Positions 1 through 8,740 of a stretch of 64,000 bases of DNA are shown piece after piece. Where the stretch lies: assembly GCA_942491415.1 (NCBI GenBank), contig CALOAD010000009.1:192783-256782 (forward strand). Direction: 5' to 3'. The translations under genes were made by a program, and so were the position numbers. The first letter of the stretch is position 1. Each line of letters begins with the position of its first letter. The notes below the pieces were generated by a model. The model saw nothing but the letters and a program-made list of their open reading frames with translations, ran no database searches and was not told the DNA's origin. This DNA comes from CALOAD01 sp942491415. GTDB lineage: Bacteria > Cyanobacteriota > Vampirovibrionia > Gastranaerophilales > CALOAD01.

Positions 1-1458
1 AATGCACCTTCTAAAATCTTGATTTATGAACCTTTTATCGATGTTATTCGTTTTGTTTTTGAATACATAGATCTTTCTAATGAGCTTCAAGAAGAAAGAG
101 TCTTTTTATCTGACGATATCAACGAATGCATTGATTTTATAAATAAAAAATATGTTTTAAACGATAAAGTTGAATTTCTATTAAACGAGAATTACGCGAA
201 ACTGGCTTCTGGAGAGCTTAATCAGCTCACTCAAAAACTCATAGCAACTTTAGAATCAAAAAATATTGATGGTGCAACTATTTTAAAACAAAGTAAGAGC
301 TGGGTTATTAACTCATTAAAAAATCTACATTTATATGATAAATGTAGACCAATAAATTACCTTGAGAATAATTTTCAAGGTAAAACGGCTCTTATAGTTG
401 CGGCAGGTCCGTCATTACAAACAGATATTGATGAAATCAAAAAAAATCGTGATAAATTTGCTGTCTTTTCTATAAACAGAGCTGTTAAAACCCTATTGGA
501 TAACGATATAACACCTGATTTTGTAGTTTATGCTGATCAAAGTGTGCAAAAAAATACAGTTGAAGGACTTGAGGAAAAATTGGCAAAAACTCATTTTATA
601 GTTCAATCCAAATCACAACATTGGCCATTGGGGCTGGCTAAAAAATCTAATTTGCTTTATTTTTCAAATACAGATGAAATAGCAAAACTTTTTTCAACAG
701 CAACTCAAGGTGATATAAAAACTTACGAATCAGCTGGTACGACTTCAATAATTGCTTATTTAGCGGCTGAATTATTAGGATTTAGTCAATTTGTTTTCTC
801 CGGGCTTGATCTTGCTTTTACGGGTAATCAAAAATATTCTCAAGGTGCTGATGCTCGTAATGTAGAATATCAAAACACTCTTTACATAAAAGATAAAGAT
901 GGTAATGATATCCTGACACGTCCTGATTATGCGCTTTTCGTAAGGCAATTTGCTGAAATTTTAAATAATAGACCTCGAAAAGTTTATAATACATCTTCAG
1001 GTGCATATATAAAAGGAATGGAATATAAATCTTTTTCGGAAGCAGTTAAAGAACTTGAATATTTTGATAAAAATATAGATGATGAAATCTTTCAAATGTT
1101 TAGTGTAACTCAACAAAAGTGGGATGGTGATATAAAAAAAATAAAAATGGCTGTAGATGCTGAACTTCAAGATATTGAAAGTATAAAAACAAATGCTCAA
1201 GACCTTTTATTATTAGCCAATTCTATCAAAAACGCAGAGGAAAGCTCGGCAGAAATAGAAGATTATACAAAAGAATCATCTAATCTACTTGTATCAGTAA
1301 TGAAGAATATATTACTTTCAACAATGGTTCAAGGTGAAATGCTTGATTATACAAGAAAGGCTACAACTTCGAGTTTTGAAGACAAATTAGACGCTGATCT
1401 AAAACTTTATGAATTGATTGTTAATTCGGTTGAATCTGTAAAACAAGCTTATAACTAA
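1..1458 (+). CDS. Maf-type motility-associated glycosyltransferase (DUF115/MptE-like), 5' partial
   Basis: The frame is open to the left edge, so the true start lies outside the window; the TTG at 19 is only the first start-like codon. The visible part is about 485 residues. The central region has the DUF115/Maf Rossmann-like core: a glycine-rich stretch GKTALIVAAGPSL followed by FSINRA and PDFVVYADQS. Proteins of this family transfer nonulosonic acids (pseudaminic or legionaminic acid) to flagellin serine/threonine residues in the cytoplasm, or are annotated as 6-hydroxymethylpterin pyrophosphokinase-like. The C-terminal third is helical and probably coiled. Flagellin glycosylation is inferred from the family; no flagellar gene lies in the window. 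It is followed after 13 bp by the HIT gene on the same strand. Confidence 0.8.
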   Translation, partial: NAPSKILIYEPFIDVIRFVFEYIDLSNELQEERVFLSDDINECIDFINKKYVLNDKVEFLLNENYAKLASGELNQLTQKLIATLESKNIDGATILKQSKSWVINSLKNLHLYDKCRPINYLENNFQGKTALIVAAGPSLQTDIDEIKKNRDKFAVFSINRAVKTLLDNDITPDFVVYADQSVQKNTVEGLEEKLAKTHFIVQSKSQHWPLGLAKKSNLLYFSNTDEIAKLFSTATQGDIKTYESAGTTSIIAYLAAELLGFSQFVFSGLDLAFTGNQKYSQGADARNVEYQNTLYIKDKDGNDILTRPDYALFVRQFAEILNNRPRKVYNTSSGAYIKGMEYKSFSEAVKELEYFDKNIDDEIFQMFSVTQQKWDGDIKKIKMAVDAELQDIESIKTNAQDLLLLANSIKNAEESSAEIEDYTKESSNLLVSVMKNILLSTMVQGEMLDYTRKATTSSFEDKLDADLKLYELIVNSVESVKQAYN

Positions 1459-1471
1459 TATTGGAGTATTT

Positions 1472-1813
1472 ATGTATAAAGATAATTGCATTTTTTGCAA
1501 AATAGCAAAAGGCGAAATAAAAACAAATTTTATTTTAGAAACGGATGATGTTGTTGCTTTTAATGATTTAAGACCGCAAGCTCCTATACATGCACTTGTT
1601 ATTCCCAAACAGCATTACGAAACATTGAATGAATTGAATGACGAAAAATTGATGGCGAGTTTATTAGATAGTGTAAAACAAGTAGCAGAACGTCTTGGAG
1701 TGCAAGACGGTTATAGAACAGTTCTTAATACAGGAAAAAAAGCCGGTCAAGAAGTATTTCACATCCATTTTCATATATTGGCGGGAAGACCTTTTAAGTG
1801 GCCACCGGGTTGA
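1472..1813 (+). CDS. HIT family nucleotide-binding hydrolase (HinT-like)
   Basis: 113 residues, the usual length for bacterial HinT. The histidine triad HIHFHIL is at residues 97-103 and the protein ends in the family's RPFKWPPG tail. An N-terminal CIFC (residues 7-10) is typical of HINT proteins that bind zinc. HinT enzymes hydrolyse adenosine 5'-phosphoramidates and related AMP conjugates in the cytoplasm. The ATG is preceded by TTGGAG at good spacing. It follows the Maf-type gene by 13 bp and is probably co-transcribed; a terminator hairpin follows. Confidence 0.93.
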   Translation: MYKDNCIFCKIAKGEIKTNFILETDDVVAFNDLRPQAPIHALVIPKQHYETLNELNDEKLMASLLDSVKQVAERLGVQDGYRTVLNTGKKAGQEVFHIHFHILAGRPFKWPPG

Positions 1814-1838
1814 GAACGGAGTAATGCAGTCATTAAAA

Positions 1839-1872
1839 AATTAGCAGAAGTTTTTTTGCGCTAATTCTTTTT
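1839..1872 (+). terminator. Rho-independent terminator after the HIT gene
   Basis: The arms AATTAGC (1839-1845) and GCTAATT (1860-1866) pair, followed by CTTTTT. The 7-bp stem is A/T-rich with a 14-nt loop, so it is only moderately strong. It lies between the convergent HIT (+) and ogt (-) genes. Confidence 0.55.
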
Positions 1873-1880
1873 GAGGTTTT

Positions 1881-2363
1881 TTATTCATTATGTGTTCTTT
1901 CTAAATTTATTAATTTTTCTTTTAACGCAAGACCGGGAGCGAATCCGGTTAGTTCTCCGTTTGCTCCGATTACTCTATGACAAGGAATTATAAGAGGAAT
2001 TGGGTTTTTAGAATTTGCCATACCAACGGCTCGGGAAGCATTTTTATTTCCTATCATAATGGCAATATCCTTATATGTAAGAGTTTTACCATAAGGTATT
2101 TTTATAAGAGCATTCCATACCTTTTGTTGAAAGTCAGTTCCTTTTGGATTTATTTTTAGATTAAAGGTTTTTCTTTTGTTCTCAAAATATTCTAAAATTT
2201 GTGCTTTGTCTTGCTCAAAATAGTTATCGTTTTTAATCCACTTCGAGTCAATTTCAAATTTTCTTTGTTCTTCATTTGTTTCAAGATGAAGGAATGATAA
2301 TCCTTTATTATCTCCTGCCAAAATAACATCGCAAAATGTTGTCTCGAATTTTGTATAGTACAT
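1881..2363 (-). CDS. ogt: Methylated-DNA--protein-cysteine methyltransferase
   Basis: 160 residues from the chosen ATG. This suicidal repair enzyme moves the methyl group of O6-methylguanine (and O4-methylthymine) to its own cysteine. The active-site motif PCHRV is at about residues 127-131, preceded by a helix-turn-helix-like stretch with NKNASRAVGMANSKNP, whose arginine is the expected base-flipping residue. The frame extends upstream to a TTG at 2390, but the ATG at 2363 has an AAGGAA ribosome site at correct spacing and begins MYYTKFETTF, as in the family. It lacks the Ada N-terminal domain, so it is the constitutive Ogt/MGMT type. Confidence 0.93.
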   Translation of the reverse strand: MYYTKFETTFCDVILAGDNKGLSFLHLETNEEQRKFEIDSKWIKNDNYFEQDKAQILEYFENKRKTFNLKINPKGTDFQQKVWNALIKIPYGKTLTYKDIAIMIGNKNASRAVGMANSKNPIPLIIPCHRVIGANGELTGFAPGLALKEKLINLERTHNE

Positions 2364-2452
2364 TATGAATTTTCCTTTTGTGTTTGGCAATTCTATAAAT
2401 TCTCAAACAAAGACAGAATTAATTAAAAAATTAATGATTTAAATTATTTAAA

Positions 2453-3259
2453 TTATTTAGATAACGCCATTATTATAGCCTGACTCTTTTCAAAGACCTC
2501 TTCTCGCAATAACATCGGGTCAGGAAGTTCAAAATCAATAAAATTAGCAATATCACTATCTATAATGGGGTATTTTATCGGCTCTTGGGTAACTCTATCA
2601 GCAACATAGACAATGCCTACAACTGCGTGCACTCTTGAGCGTTGAGGAGAATGATGATATCTTACACTATTTATAATAGCTTCGGGCAATTGCCACCTTC
2701 TAACAAGTTCAGATCCGGCATCAGTATGATCAAAGCCAAACATCATTTTTTCAACAGCTAATCGCTCAGCCCCTAAAGAAGAAAGTCTATCGACTTCTTG
2801 GACAGCTGAAGCATTGTATATTTCTAAAACTGATTTGCCTACGTCATGAAGCAATCCAACAACAAAAGCTTCATCAGGATCTAGTGTATTTAAGCTTTTT
2901 GCAATATGCTCACAGGCAACGGCACACCTGATAGAATGTTCCCATAGCGCTTTGCCTCCATTGGACATTAACATTGGTTTAAGAGCAACGCTCATTATAA
3001 GACTTTTTATTTTGTTTAGCCCTAGTAAAGCCATAGCTTTATTTATAGTTGTTATTTGTTGGGGGAATCCGTAATAAGCTGAATTAACCAACTTTAAAAT
3101 TTGAGAAGTTAAAGACATATCTTTGGATATAACACCAGAAAGCTCATTAATATTAGAATTTGGGTTTTTTATAATGTTTAAAGCCTCTGCAACAACTGTT
3201 GGCATTGCAGGAAGCCCGGGTATTCTTGAGATTGTGAGTTTTATATCATTTGGTAGCAT
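2453..3259 (-). CDS. HDOD domain signalling protein
   Basis: 268 residues and almost entirely one HDOD domain. The start RIPGLPAMPTVVAEAL and the stretch LTSQILKLVNSAYYGFP are characteristic of HDOD proteins. These are HD-superfamily relatives that act in signal transduction and usually lack catalytic activity. Here an HDVGK motif is retained (in GLLHDVGKS), so metal binding cannot be ruled out. There is no receiver or GGDEF domain attached. It stands alone, 240 bp downstream of ftsX on the same strand, and may have its own promoter in the AT-rich gap. Its input and partners cannot be told from sequence. Confidence 0.88.
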   Translation of the reverse strand: MLPNDIKLTISRIPGLPAMPTVVAEALNIIKNPNSNINELSGVISKDMSLTSQILKLVNSAYYGFPQQITTINKAMALLGLNKIKSLIMSVALKPMLMSNGGKALWEHSIRCAVACEHIAKSLNTLDPDEAFVVGLLHDVGKSVLEIYNASAVQEVDRLSSLGAERLAVEKMMFGFDHTDAGSELVRRWQLPEAIINSVRYHHSPQRSRVHAVVGIVYVADRVTQEPIKYPIIDSDIANFIDFELPDPMLLREEVFEKSQAIIMALSK

Positions 3260-3473
3260 TAAACAGCCTTTTTAACTTCTTTACCTTAATTATAAATTAC
3301 AAGTTACTATAATTCATTAAAAAATACATTAAAGTTTAATCTTCTTTGTAAAGATTTTCAATATTTCGTATTTTAATAAAAAAAATCATTTAACAAGATG
3401 AGTGTTTATTTTGAAAAATTGGGAATAATTATAATACAACCGCTTCTTTTATCTTCTTCAATGACTTTCACCG

Positions 3474-3500
3474 AGCCCTGTATTATAAAAGGGCTTTTTT
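3474..3500 (+). terminator. Stem-loop with T-run next to the ftsX stop
   Basis: AGCCC (3474-3478) and GGGCT (3491-3495) form a short stem followed by six Ts on the plus strand. Its position, abutting the minus-strand ftsX stop, suggests it ends ftsX transcription or blocks plus-strand readthrough. The T-run is on the wrong side for ftsX, so its role is uncertain. Confidence 0.35.
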
Positions 3501-4375
3501 TATACCTTTATAAATCTTTTTATTGAAATAACACTACCTCCGGCTCCAAAAACAATACCAATTGTTAAAAGACTTAAAACTACTATATTAGTAGCCATTA
3601 TAGGAGAGGGGACTCCAAAAAACGAATGTGCTTTTTCCAGATAAACTTGTAATATATTCAAAGGAATCAAAGATAAAATAGCACCGGTAAATCCATAGAA
3701 GGCGCCTTGAATGATATAAGGTGCTTTTATATACCAATTATTAACTCCCATAAGGCGCATTATCTCTATTTCTTGCTTTCTTGATTGGATTACAAGTTGA
3801 ATTGTATTGCTTATAATAAACATTGTAAGCCCGCCAAGTAATAATATAGTAACAAAAGTTACACTACTACTTATATCGTGTACTGCTCGCATTTTTTGAG
3901 CCAAATCCTGAGCATATCTGATATCTTCTACTTCTTTTAATTTTTTTAAGCTTTTAGCTGCATCATTGAGATATTGTTGTTTTGAAATTTTAACATGCAA
4001 AGTATCCGGCAGTGGGTTATCAATGCGAGGAAGTGTCATTTGCTTTTTTAAATCGCCCCAGGCTCGTTCTTTTTTAATTAATTTGATTCTTTGAACGTGA
4101 GGTATTTTCCTGACACTTTGAACAACTTTTTGAGCATTTGCTTGTGGTTTTAAATAAACTGAAATTTCAAGTACATTGCCCATTTCATCAATAAATTTAT
4201 TTAAACCAAGACTTGTTCTGAATAAACAACCAAAAATGCTTAAAATAGCCGCCATTGTAGTTATGATGACAATATTCATAAAACCGGTTTGCTTAAAACC
4301 TTTAAAAGTTTCTCTTATTATCCTTATAACTATTCGAAGTTCTGTTATTATGTTTTTTGGTATTGACGAACGCAT
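3500..4375 (-). CDS. ftsX: Cell division ABC transporter permease FtsX
   Basis: 291 residues with four predicted membrane segments: one near residues 35-55 (IVIITTMAAILSIFGCLF) and three in the C-terminal third. A large extracytoplasmic loop lies between the first and second, as in FtsX. FtsEX sits at the division septum and uses ATP hydrolysis to activate peptidoglycan hydrolases or their activators through the extracytoplasmic loop. The gene follows ftsE after 28 bp in the classical ftsE-ftsX order and ends a long co-directional minus-strand run. Its length is normal and no defect is visible. Confidence 0.92.
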   Translation of the reverse strand: MRSSIPKNIITELRIVIRIIRETFKGFKQTGFMNIVIITTMAAILSIFGCLFRTSLGLNKFIDEMGNVLEISVYLKPQANAQKVVQSVRKIPHVQRIKLIKKERAWGDLKKQMTLPRIDNPLPDTLHVKISKQQYLNDAAKSLKKLKEVEDIRYAQDLAQKMRAVHDISSSVTFVTILLLGGLTMFIISNTIQLVIQSRKQEIEIMRLMGVNNWYIKAPYIIQGAFYGFTGAILSLIPLNILQVYLEKAHSFFGVPSPIMATNIVVLSLLTIGIVFGAGGSVISIKRFIKV

Positions 4376-4403
4376 ATATTTTCTCTGCCTTTATTTTCCG
4401 ATA

Positions 4404-5078
4404 TTAATCGTATCTTCCTGCTTCAACATCTCTCACCAATTCTCCGTCTTCCAGCGTAATTACTCTTTTTCTAAAGTAATTTACAATTGCATGATCGTGA
4501 GTTGAAACTAGGATAGTTATACCTCTTTTGTTTACTTGTTCTAAAATTTCCATGATCTCTAAAGATGTCTGTGGGTCAAGATTTCCTGTTGGTTCATCAG
4601 CTATTAAAAGAGGAGGTCCATTAACTATAGCTCTCGCTATGCCTACTCTTTGCTGTTCTCCACCTGAAAGCTCGCCGGGGGTTGATTTAGCTTTATGAGG
4701 TAAGCCAACTATACGAAGAGCTCCCCTTACTCGTGCGTCAATTTCACGAGAACTCATTCCCAATGTTCGCAATACAAAAGCTACGTTATCATACACCGTT
4801 TGTCTTTCAAGCAGTTTAAAATCCTGAAAAACAATTCCCATATGCCTTCTTAGGATAGGTATTTTTCGATGGTTTACTTTTGATACATCAAGTCCACCGA
4901 CATAAACCCTTCCTCTTGAAGGTTGTTCCTCAGCATATAAAAGCTTCATTAGAGTAGATTTACCTGCTCCGCTTGAACCTACCAGAAATACAAACTCTCC
5001 CGAGTTTATCTGAATATTGACATCCTTGAGAGCGAATGCATTTCCGTATATTTTTGTAAGATTTCTTATTGTTATCAT
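4404..5078 (-). CDS. ftsE: Cell division ABC transporter ATP-binding protein FtsE
   Basis: 224 residues. Walker A GSSGAGKST is at about 34-42, the Q-loop in VFQDFKLLER at about 83-92, the ABC signature LSGGEQQ at about 137-143, and Walker B LLIADEPTG at about 157-165, with the H-loop in STHDH. The VFQDFKLL wording and the following ftsX identify FtsE rather than LolD or MacB. It powers FtsX at the septum. It starts 2 bp after the stop of the transketolase C-subunit gene, so division and transketolase genes probably share a transcript. Confidence 0.95.
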   Translation of the reverse strand: MITIRNLTKIYGNAFALKDVNIQINSGEFVFLVGSSGAGKSTLMKLLYAEEQPSRGRVYVGGLDVSKVNHRKIPILRRHMGIVFQDFKLLERQTVYDNVAFVLRTLGMSSREIDARVRGALRIVGLPHKAKSTPGELSGGEQQRVGIARAIVNGPPLLIADEPTGNLDPQTSLEIMEILEQVNKRGITILVSTHDHAIVNYFRKRVITLEDGELVRDVEAGRYD

Positions 5079-5080
5079 AC

Positions 5081-6031
5081 TTATTTTCTTTTAATAAGCT
5101 CTTCCACTTTGACAGTAAACTTTTCAGCTATTAAACCATAATGTTCAAGAAGTGCATTTTGATCGCCGCTTTGTCCAAATTGATCTTCTATACCAATTCT
5201 TAAAACCGGAACCGGTGCTCCTTCGCAAACACATTCGCATACAGCACTTCCTAATCCCCCTATTATAGAGTGATTTTCCACCACTGCAACTGCTCCTGTT
5301 TTTCTTACACTAGCTAATAGTGTTTCTTTATCAAAAGGCTTAACGACAGGCATACTGACAACTTCAGCATTTATCCCTTTTTCTTTAAGCATATCAGCAC
5401 ATTTTACCGCTTCGATAAGAGTTTCACCGTTGCTTACCAGCGTTACATCCTTACCTTCTTTTACCACAACAGCTTTATAAGGGTCAAATTTATAAGAATC
5501 GCTATAAATAGTTGGAGTTGATCCTCTACCAAGTCTGATGTAGACAGGACCGTTATAATCAGCAGCAAATTTTATAGCTTGCTTTATTTCATTTGCATCA
5601 GAAGGTACAATCACCATCATATGAGGAATACCACGCATTAAACTGACATCTTCCAATGCTTGGTGGGTTGCTCCATCTTCCCCTACAGTGATACCACCGT
5701 GAGTTGCAACGATTTTTACGTTGAACTTAGGGTATGCAATAGAAGTTCTCACTTGATCATAGGCTCTACCTGATGCGAAAACAGCAAATGCACTAACAAA
5801 AGGAATTTTTCCGCAAGTACTAAGCCCGGCTGCAGTACTCATAAGATCTTGCTCGGCAATACCCATGTTGAAAAATCTTTCAGGAAATGTCTTAGCAAAT
5901 TGTATTGTTTGTGTTGAACAAGACACATCTACGTCTAACACAACAATATTTTGATTTTCAGTTCCCAGCTCTATAAGAGCTTCACCATAAGCGCCTCTAA
6001 TAGATTTCATTTCTAAAGTACCTGTTGACAT
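5081..6031 (-). CDS. Transketolase, C-terminal subunit
   Basis: 316 residues from the chosen start. It contains the pyrimidine-binding and C-terminal transketolase domains: FFNMGIAEQDLMSTAAGLS carries the ThDP-activating glutamate, and THGGITVGEDGATHQALEDVSLMRGIP is classical. The subunit works with the N-terminal half encoded just upstream to transfer two-carbon ketol units in the pentose-phosphate pathway. The frame could start at a GTG at 6040, overlapping the upstream gene, but the ATG at 6031 has a perfect AGGAGGTGA site about 7 nt before it, inside the end of the N-subunit gene. The stop of that gene and this ATG are separated by one base, implying translational coupling. Confidence 0.93.
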   Translation of the reverse strand: MSTGTLEMKSIRGAYGEALIELGTENQNIVVLDVDVSCSTQTIQFAKTFPERFFNMGIAEQDLMSTAAGLSTCGKIPFVSAFAVFASGRAYDQVRTSIAYPKFNVKIVATHGGITVGEDGATHQALEDVSLMRGIPHMMVIVPSDANEIKQAIKFAADYNGPVYIRLGRGSTPTIYSDSYKFDPYKAVVVKEGKDVTLVSNGETLIEAVKCADMLKEKGINAEVVSMPVVKPFDKETLLASVRKTGAVAVVENHSIIGGLGSAVCECVCEGAPVPVLRIGIEDQFGQSGDQNALLEHYGLIAEKFTVKVEELIKRK

Positions 6032-6032
6032 A

Positions 6033-6893
6033 CTACTCACCTCCTAATTCTTTAAGTGCAATTTGGCATTCTTCTTCACTAGGAGGTTTTCCGTGCCAAC
6101 CTGCATTATTTTCCATATAAGAAACGCCTTTACCTTTTACGGTATTAGCAATAATAACCGTAGGTTGTGAGTTTTGCGCTCCGTGTTCTTTGGCTTTTTG
6201 TACAGCTTCAAAAATTTCCTGATGATCATGTCCGTTAATTTGCAAGACGTTCCAGCCAAAAGCAGCCCATTTTTTATCTACAGGATCAAGTCCCATAACG
6301 TTTTCTGTACATCCATCTATTTGAAGTCTGTTTCTGTCTATGAAAGCAATTAAGTTCCCTAATCCGTAGTGAGCAGCTGTCATTGCAGCTTCCCAGACTT
6401 GTCCTTCTTGCATTTCACCATCACCAAGGATTGTAAAAACGTTTTCAGGTTTTTTATCAAGTCTTAAGCCTAATGCTATACCGCAACAAACTGAAAGACC
6501 TTGACCTAAAGAACCTGTAGAAGCTTCAACTCCCGGGATGTATCCATAGGCAGGGTGTCCTTGAAGTTTTGAATTAATTTTTCTAAATGTAGAAAGGTCT
6601 TCTTTTTTGATATATCCAAGCTCTGCGAGTATTGAATATAAAGCAGGAGAAGAATGACCTTTGGCAAGAACGAATCGATCACGATTGTTCCATTGAGGAT
6701 GCTTATCCCATTCAGGATAGTGTTTCATGCAGGCTGAATAAAGTGTTGAAATGATATCCGCACATGATAAACTACCACCGGGATGTCCTGATTTTGATCC
6801 ACTGACCATTTTTACGATGTTGCATCTGACTCGTTTTGATAACTCTTGAATTTCTTTGAGTTCGTTTTCTGTCAAGTTCATTTTTTGAGACAT
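6033..6893 (-). CDS. Transketolase, N-terminal subunit
   Basis: 286 residues from the ATG at 6893. It carries the ThDP diphosphate-binding domain: SGHPGGSLSCADI, LAKGHSSPALY, STGSLGQGLS and the ThDP fold GDGEMQEGQVWEAA followed by FIDRNRLQIDG. The open frame extends back to 7004, but that part overlaps the upstream glycosyltransferase gene and looks non-coding. The ATG at 6893 (MSQKMNLTE) lies 5 bp after that gene's stop. Split transketolases are common in Archaea, Firmicutes and related bacteria. The two halves form one enzyme of the non-oxidative pentose-phosphate pathway. Confidence 0.93.
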   Translation of the reverse strand: MSQKMNLTENELKEIQELSKRVRCNIVKMVSGSKSGHPGGSLSCADIISTLYSACMKHYPEWDKHPQWNNRDRFVLAKGHSSPALYSILAELGYIKKEDLSTFRKINSKLQGHPAYGYIPGVEASTGSLGQGLSVCCGIALGLRLDKKPENVFTILGDGEMQEGQVWEAAMTAAHYGLGNLIAFIDRNRLQIDGCTENVMGLDPVDKKWAAFGWNVLQINGHDHQEIFEAVQKAKEHGAQNSQPTVIIANTVKGKGVSYMENNAGWHGKPPSEEECQIALKELGGE

Positions 6894-6898
6894 CTTTA

Positions 6899-7650
6899 CT
6901 ACTCTTTTCTTTTTGATTTTAGTATTACCCGAATTAAAAAAAGTGGTAATGTCGGAAATAATCTCTTTATCCTTGAAGGTTGAGACAGTAACCGAAACAG
7001 CCACTCGAGACCGTTGTTTCTAAACGCATTAGGTGCTCTTTTGACTTTATTTGCCCATACATCGAAACTACCACCTACACCTATCATTATAGTACGAGCA
7101 AACAAATTTTTGTATTTTGAAATCCATAATTCTTGTTTTGGAACGCCAAGTCCAACAAAAAGTACTGTAGGTTCTGTGTTTTGGATTTTTTTACAAATTA
7201 AATTTTCTTCATTTTCCTTAAAATATCCGTCATTACAAAATACTATTTGCAATTCAGGGTATTTAGTTTGTATTTTTTCAATTGCCTCGTTTAAAACAGA
7301 CTCTTTTGCACCTAAAAAGCCTACCGTATAGTTGTGTTGAGCGCAAAAACTTATTAACGATTCTGAAAATTCAATCCCCGGAATTCTTGTTATGTCTGTA
7401 CCATTTGCTTTTAAACCCATTACAATTCCTATTCCGTCAGGGATAATAAGTTCAGCATTTTGTATTGAGGATTTAAGACTCTCATTTGTTTCAGCCATCA
7501 TTATCATTTCAGGATTAAGCGTAATAATCTGAGCGCCTTTTTTTCTTTTATAAGCTCTTTCGTTATTTCAAGAGCTTCATTCATTTCTATTAAATCAACA
7601 GGATAGCCAAGGATTTCACCCCGTTTATATTTTTCTATGACATGTTGCAA
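6899..7650 (-). CDS. WecG/TagA/CpsF family glycosyltransferase, reading frame interrupted
   Basis: The C-terminal ~200 residues (6899-7507) contain the TagA/WecG core: PDGIGIVMGLK, RIPGIEF, GFLGAKESV, LFVGLGVPKQELW and GVGGSFDVWA with KRAPNAFRNNGLEWLFRL. This family transfers N-acetylmannosamine or a similar sugar onto lipid-linked GlcNAc. The missing N-terminus is encoded just upstream in another frame, from a TTG at 7650 with a GAGG site, reading GEILGYPVDLIEMNEALEIT. Continuity needs a -1 shift at the seven-base A/T run at 7538-7544, which reads A AAA AAG on the coding strand. This may be a lost base (sequencing error or mutation) or programmed frameshifting. The TTG begins 3 bp after the csaB stop, so the pair is coupled. 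Confidence 0.82.
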
Positions 7651-7653
7651 TAA

Positions 7654-8739
7654 TTAGTCCTCAATATCAATGTTTTCTAACATTTTAATCAATAAAGCAC
7701 TTGTTTGTCGAGATAAATTTCTTTTTTGTTCTGAAATTTGATTAAACCTAGTATTTAAAAGGTTATTAGTCGTTTTTAATTCTGTAAACTTTTCATTAAG
7801 TATATTTTCTGATGTTTCTTTCGGTAAAAAATTTGGAATTTCAAATTCTTTTGCCAGATTCTCAACTTTAGGGTCGTAACAAACGGCTAAAGCAGGAATT
7901 TTAAATAAAATAGCGCTTAATAAAGCGTGATAACGCATGCAGACAATAAAATCTACAGAAGTCATTATTTGCTGTTTTTCAGAAATTGAAAAGCCTTCTT
8001 TTATCGCTATGTTAATAGATTCGTCAAATTCTTTTGTAATATTTGAAAATTTATTAGAAATTTTTATATCGGTCGGTTGTAGTGGAATAATAAGAAAATC
8101 AAATTCAGCTTTATTGAAATTTTTCAATAAAGCTTTAGCAATCAGATTAAGTTTTTGTTCATTTATATTGAAACTATCTCTAAGTTGAATGCCTACAATT
8201 TTTTTAAGATTTTCAGCTTTTTCATTTAATTCTATTGCCATTCCCCATGCCGGATCCGTAGTTAATTCAGAGTTTATATTCCATTTTTTTAGAAATTCTT
8301 GACTTTGCAAATCTCTGACCGTTATTTTATCAACGATACGAAGAACTTTAGGAGCTAAAAACTTTCCTATTTCATTATTAATAGGACCTATACCTTGGGC
8401 ATAAATAAATACTTTTTTATTGAAAAACTTTGCTAAAAAAATGATAAAAAGGTAATATAAAAGGCTTTTTAAGCTTGTAATATCTTGTAAAAGACTGCCT
8501 CCACCACTTACAAGGACATCAGTTTTTTTTAATGCTTTAATAATGTTCTTAAGATCAAACGTACCCACTGATTTTACGTTATAGTCAGTATTTGTTTTTT
8601 GAGGATTTTTAGAGATTACTGTAATTTCAATATTTTCATCACAGTTTTTTAATTGAGAAATTATGTTGCTTAAAATAAGCTCATCCCCAAAATTGTCAAA
8701 GCCATAATAACCTGAAATAAGAACTTTTTTAGAGCTCAT
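7654..8739 (-). CDS. csaB: Polysaccharide pyruvyl transferase CsaB
   Basis: 361 residues. The N-terminal SGYYGFDNFGDELIL, the VSGGGSLLQDITS loop and the C-terminal FIVCMRYHALLSAILFKIPALAVCYDPKVENLAKEF region are diagnostic of CsaB-type pyruvyl transferases. CsaB adds a ketal-linked pyruvate to a peptidoglycan-associated polysaccharide. In Gram-positives and cyanobacteria this modification lets SLH-domain proteins bind the wall. The neighbouring tagA-type glycosyltransferase, coupled downstream, is its usual partner in making that polysaccharide. An SLH-anchored outer envelope is therefore likely in this organism, although no SLH gene is in the window. Confidence 0.9.
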   Translation of the reverse strand: MSSKKVLISGYYGFDNFGDELILSNIISQLKNCDENIEITVISKNPQKTNTDYNVKSVGTFDLKNIIKALKKTDVLVSGGGSLLQDITSLKSLLYYLFIIFLAKFFNKKVFIYAQGIGPINNEIGKFLAPKVLRIVDKITVRDLQSQEFLKKWNINSELTTDPAWGMAIELNEKAENLKKIVGIQLRDSFNINEQKLNLIAKALLKNFNKAEFDFLIIPLQPTDIKISNKFSNITKEFDESINIAIKEGFSISEKQQIMTSVDFIVCMRYHALLSAILFKIPALAVCYDPKVENLAKEFEIPNFLPKETSENILNEKFTELKTTNNLLNTRFNQISEQKRNLSRQTSALLIKMLENIDIED

Positions 8740-8740
8740 T

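Noticed and set aside
3398..3500. Short frames on both strands in the gap after ftsX, including a minus-strand GSVKVIEEDKRSGC stretch
   Set aside because: No start codon and ribosome site; too short; could be chance or remnant.
6894..7004. Longer N-terminus of the transketolase N subunit
   Set aside because: It overlaps the tagA coding region and has no similarity to transketolases; ATG at 6893 is sufficient.
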